Both the position numbers and the translations under genes were made by a program. This document shows, piece by piece, positions 63,766-64,000 of a stretch of 64,000 bases of DNA. Numbering within the stretch: position 1 is the first letter of the stretch; every line of letters starts with the position of its first letter. Origin of the DNA: Bradyrhizobium diazoefficiens (lineage in GTDB: Bacteria > Pseudomonadota > Alphaproteobacteria > Rhizobiales > Xanthobacteraceae). The stretch lies in assembly GCF_016616425.1 (NCBI RefSeq), contig NZ_CP067101.1, positions 5,456,001 to 5,520,000 of the forward strand, read 5' to 3'. The notes under the pieces were generated by a model. The model ran no database searches. It was not told where the DNA came from and saw only the letters and a program-made list of their open reading frames with translations.

Positions 63766-64000
63766 ATGGACCTGAATACCATCACAGCGGTCGCCCATCC
63801 GCAAACGCGCGCGCAGCTGCCGGTTTGGACGGCAGGCGATGCTTGGCTCGCAGGAGGCACCTGGCTGTTCTCGGAGCCGCAAGCGCACCTCACACGACTG
63901 ATCGATCTCACCGATCTGAAATGGCCGGCGCTGACGGTCACCGGGAGTCATCTCAGCATCGCCGCCACTTGCACCATCGCGCAGCTCGATGGACTTGCCT
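63766..64000 (+). CDS. FAD-binding subunit of xanthine dehydrogenase (partial, runs off the window)
   Basis: The 78 residues visible begin MDLNTITAVAHPQTR and include DAWLAGGTWLFSEPQ and LIDLTDLKWPALT, the FAD-binding fold of molybdopterin-dehydrogenase FAD subunits, in which the AGGTWL segment binds the cofactor. It is divergent from the amidohydrolase. The large molybdenum and iron-sulfur subunits are presumably beyond 64000. It fits purine catabolism. Confidence 0.8.
   Translation, partial: MDLNTITAVAHPQTRAQLPVWTAGDAWLAGGTWLFSEPQAHLTRLIDLTDLKWPALTVTGSHLSIAATCTIAQLDGLA

Overview
The window reads as chromosome from a Bradyrhizobium-like alphaproteobacterium. This is inferred from the GC-rich coding bias, a GcrA-type cell-cycle regulator, a phasin, many small secreted or membrane proteins of rhizobial type (DUF3551, DUF6894-like), and a rhizobial dispersed palindromic repeat. 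No rRNA, tRNA or CRISPR array was recognised.

Positions 1-22.5 kb form a catabolic island. A divergent core (516-11842) encodes aryl-CoA chemistry: a PhzS-like flavin monooxygenase; a fused salicylyl-CoA/2-aminobenzoyl-CoA monooxygenase-Old Yellow Enzyme reductase; enoyl-CoA hydratase; SDR; alpha/beta hydrolase; acyl-CoA dehydrogenase; AMP-forming acyl/aryl-CoA ligase; an octopine/nopaline-dehydrogenase-family protein; and 3-hydroxyacyl-CoA dehydrogenase. Next is a minus-strand operon (18195 to 11839) with an NMT1/TauT-type ABC importer, an IlvD/Edd-type dehydratase and a NicX-like (2,5-dihydroxypyridine dioxygenase family) ring-cleavage enzyme. A third block (22482 to 19296) encodes a CaiB-type CoA-transferase, a group D flavin monooxygenase and a flavin reductase. 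Four palindromes of the same 7-4-7 architecture sit in front of the divergent units, so the first two blocks look like one regulon. Its regulator is not in the window. The substrate is probably an aromatic or N-heteroaromatic acid (anthranilate, indole or pyridine type), but this is not proven.

Positions 22.7-29.4 kb hold the lysis and tail-fibre end of a degenerate prophage: holin-like proteins, endolysin, tail-collar protein and small ORFs. Two opposite-strand cargo genes lie inside it, an O-antigen ligase/polymerase-like membrane protein and a NeuD-type acyltransferase. This suggests surface-polysaccharide conversion.

Positions 29.4-46.4 kb are a loose stretch of small secreted and membrane proteins, an Nramp-like transporter lacking the classical metal motifs, a 1022-residue protein with a degenerate receiver and LuxR HTH, arginase, an alpha/beta hydrolase, a phasin, a broken EAL gene and several repeats. 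Two microproteins of 26 and 40 residues are present.

Positions 46.4-52.9 kb contain a GcrA-like gene, a LexA/CI-like S24 repressor with matching operators set inside promoter spacers, a quinone oxidoreductase, and a MoxR ATPase-VWA pair whose leader can fold over its ribosome-binding site. Positions 53-64 kb end in a purine/ureide catabolic cluster: allantoate-amidohydrolase-type M20 enzyme, nucleoside deaminase, BMP-type nucleoside ABC importer, 8-oxoguanine-deaminase-type amidohydrolase, and the start of a xanthine-dehydrogenase FAD subunit that runs off the window.
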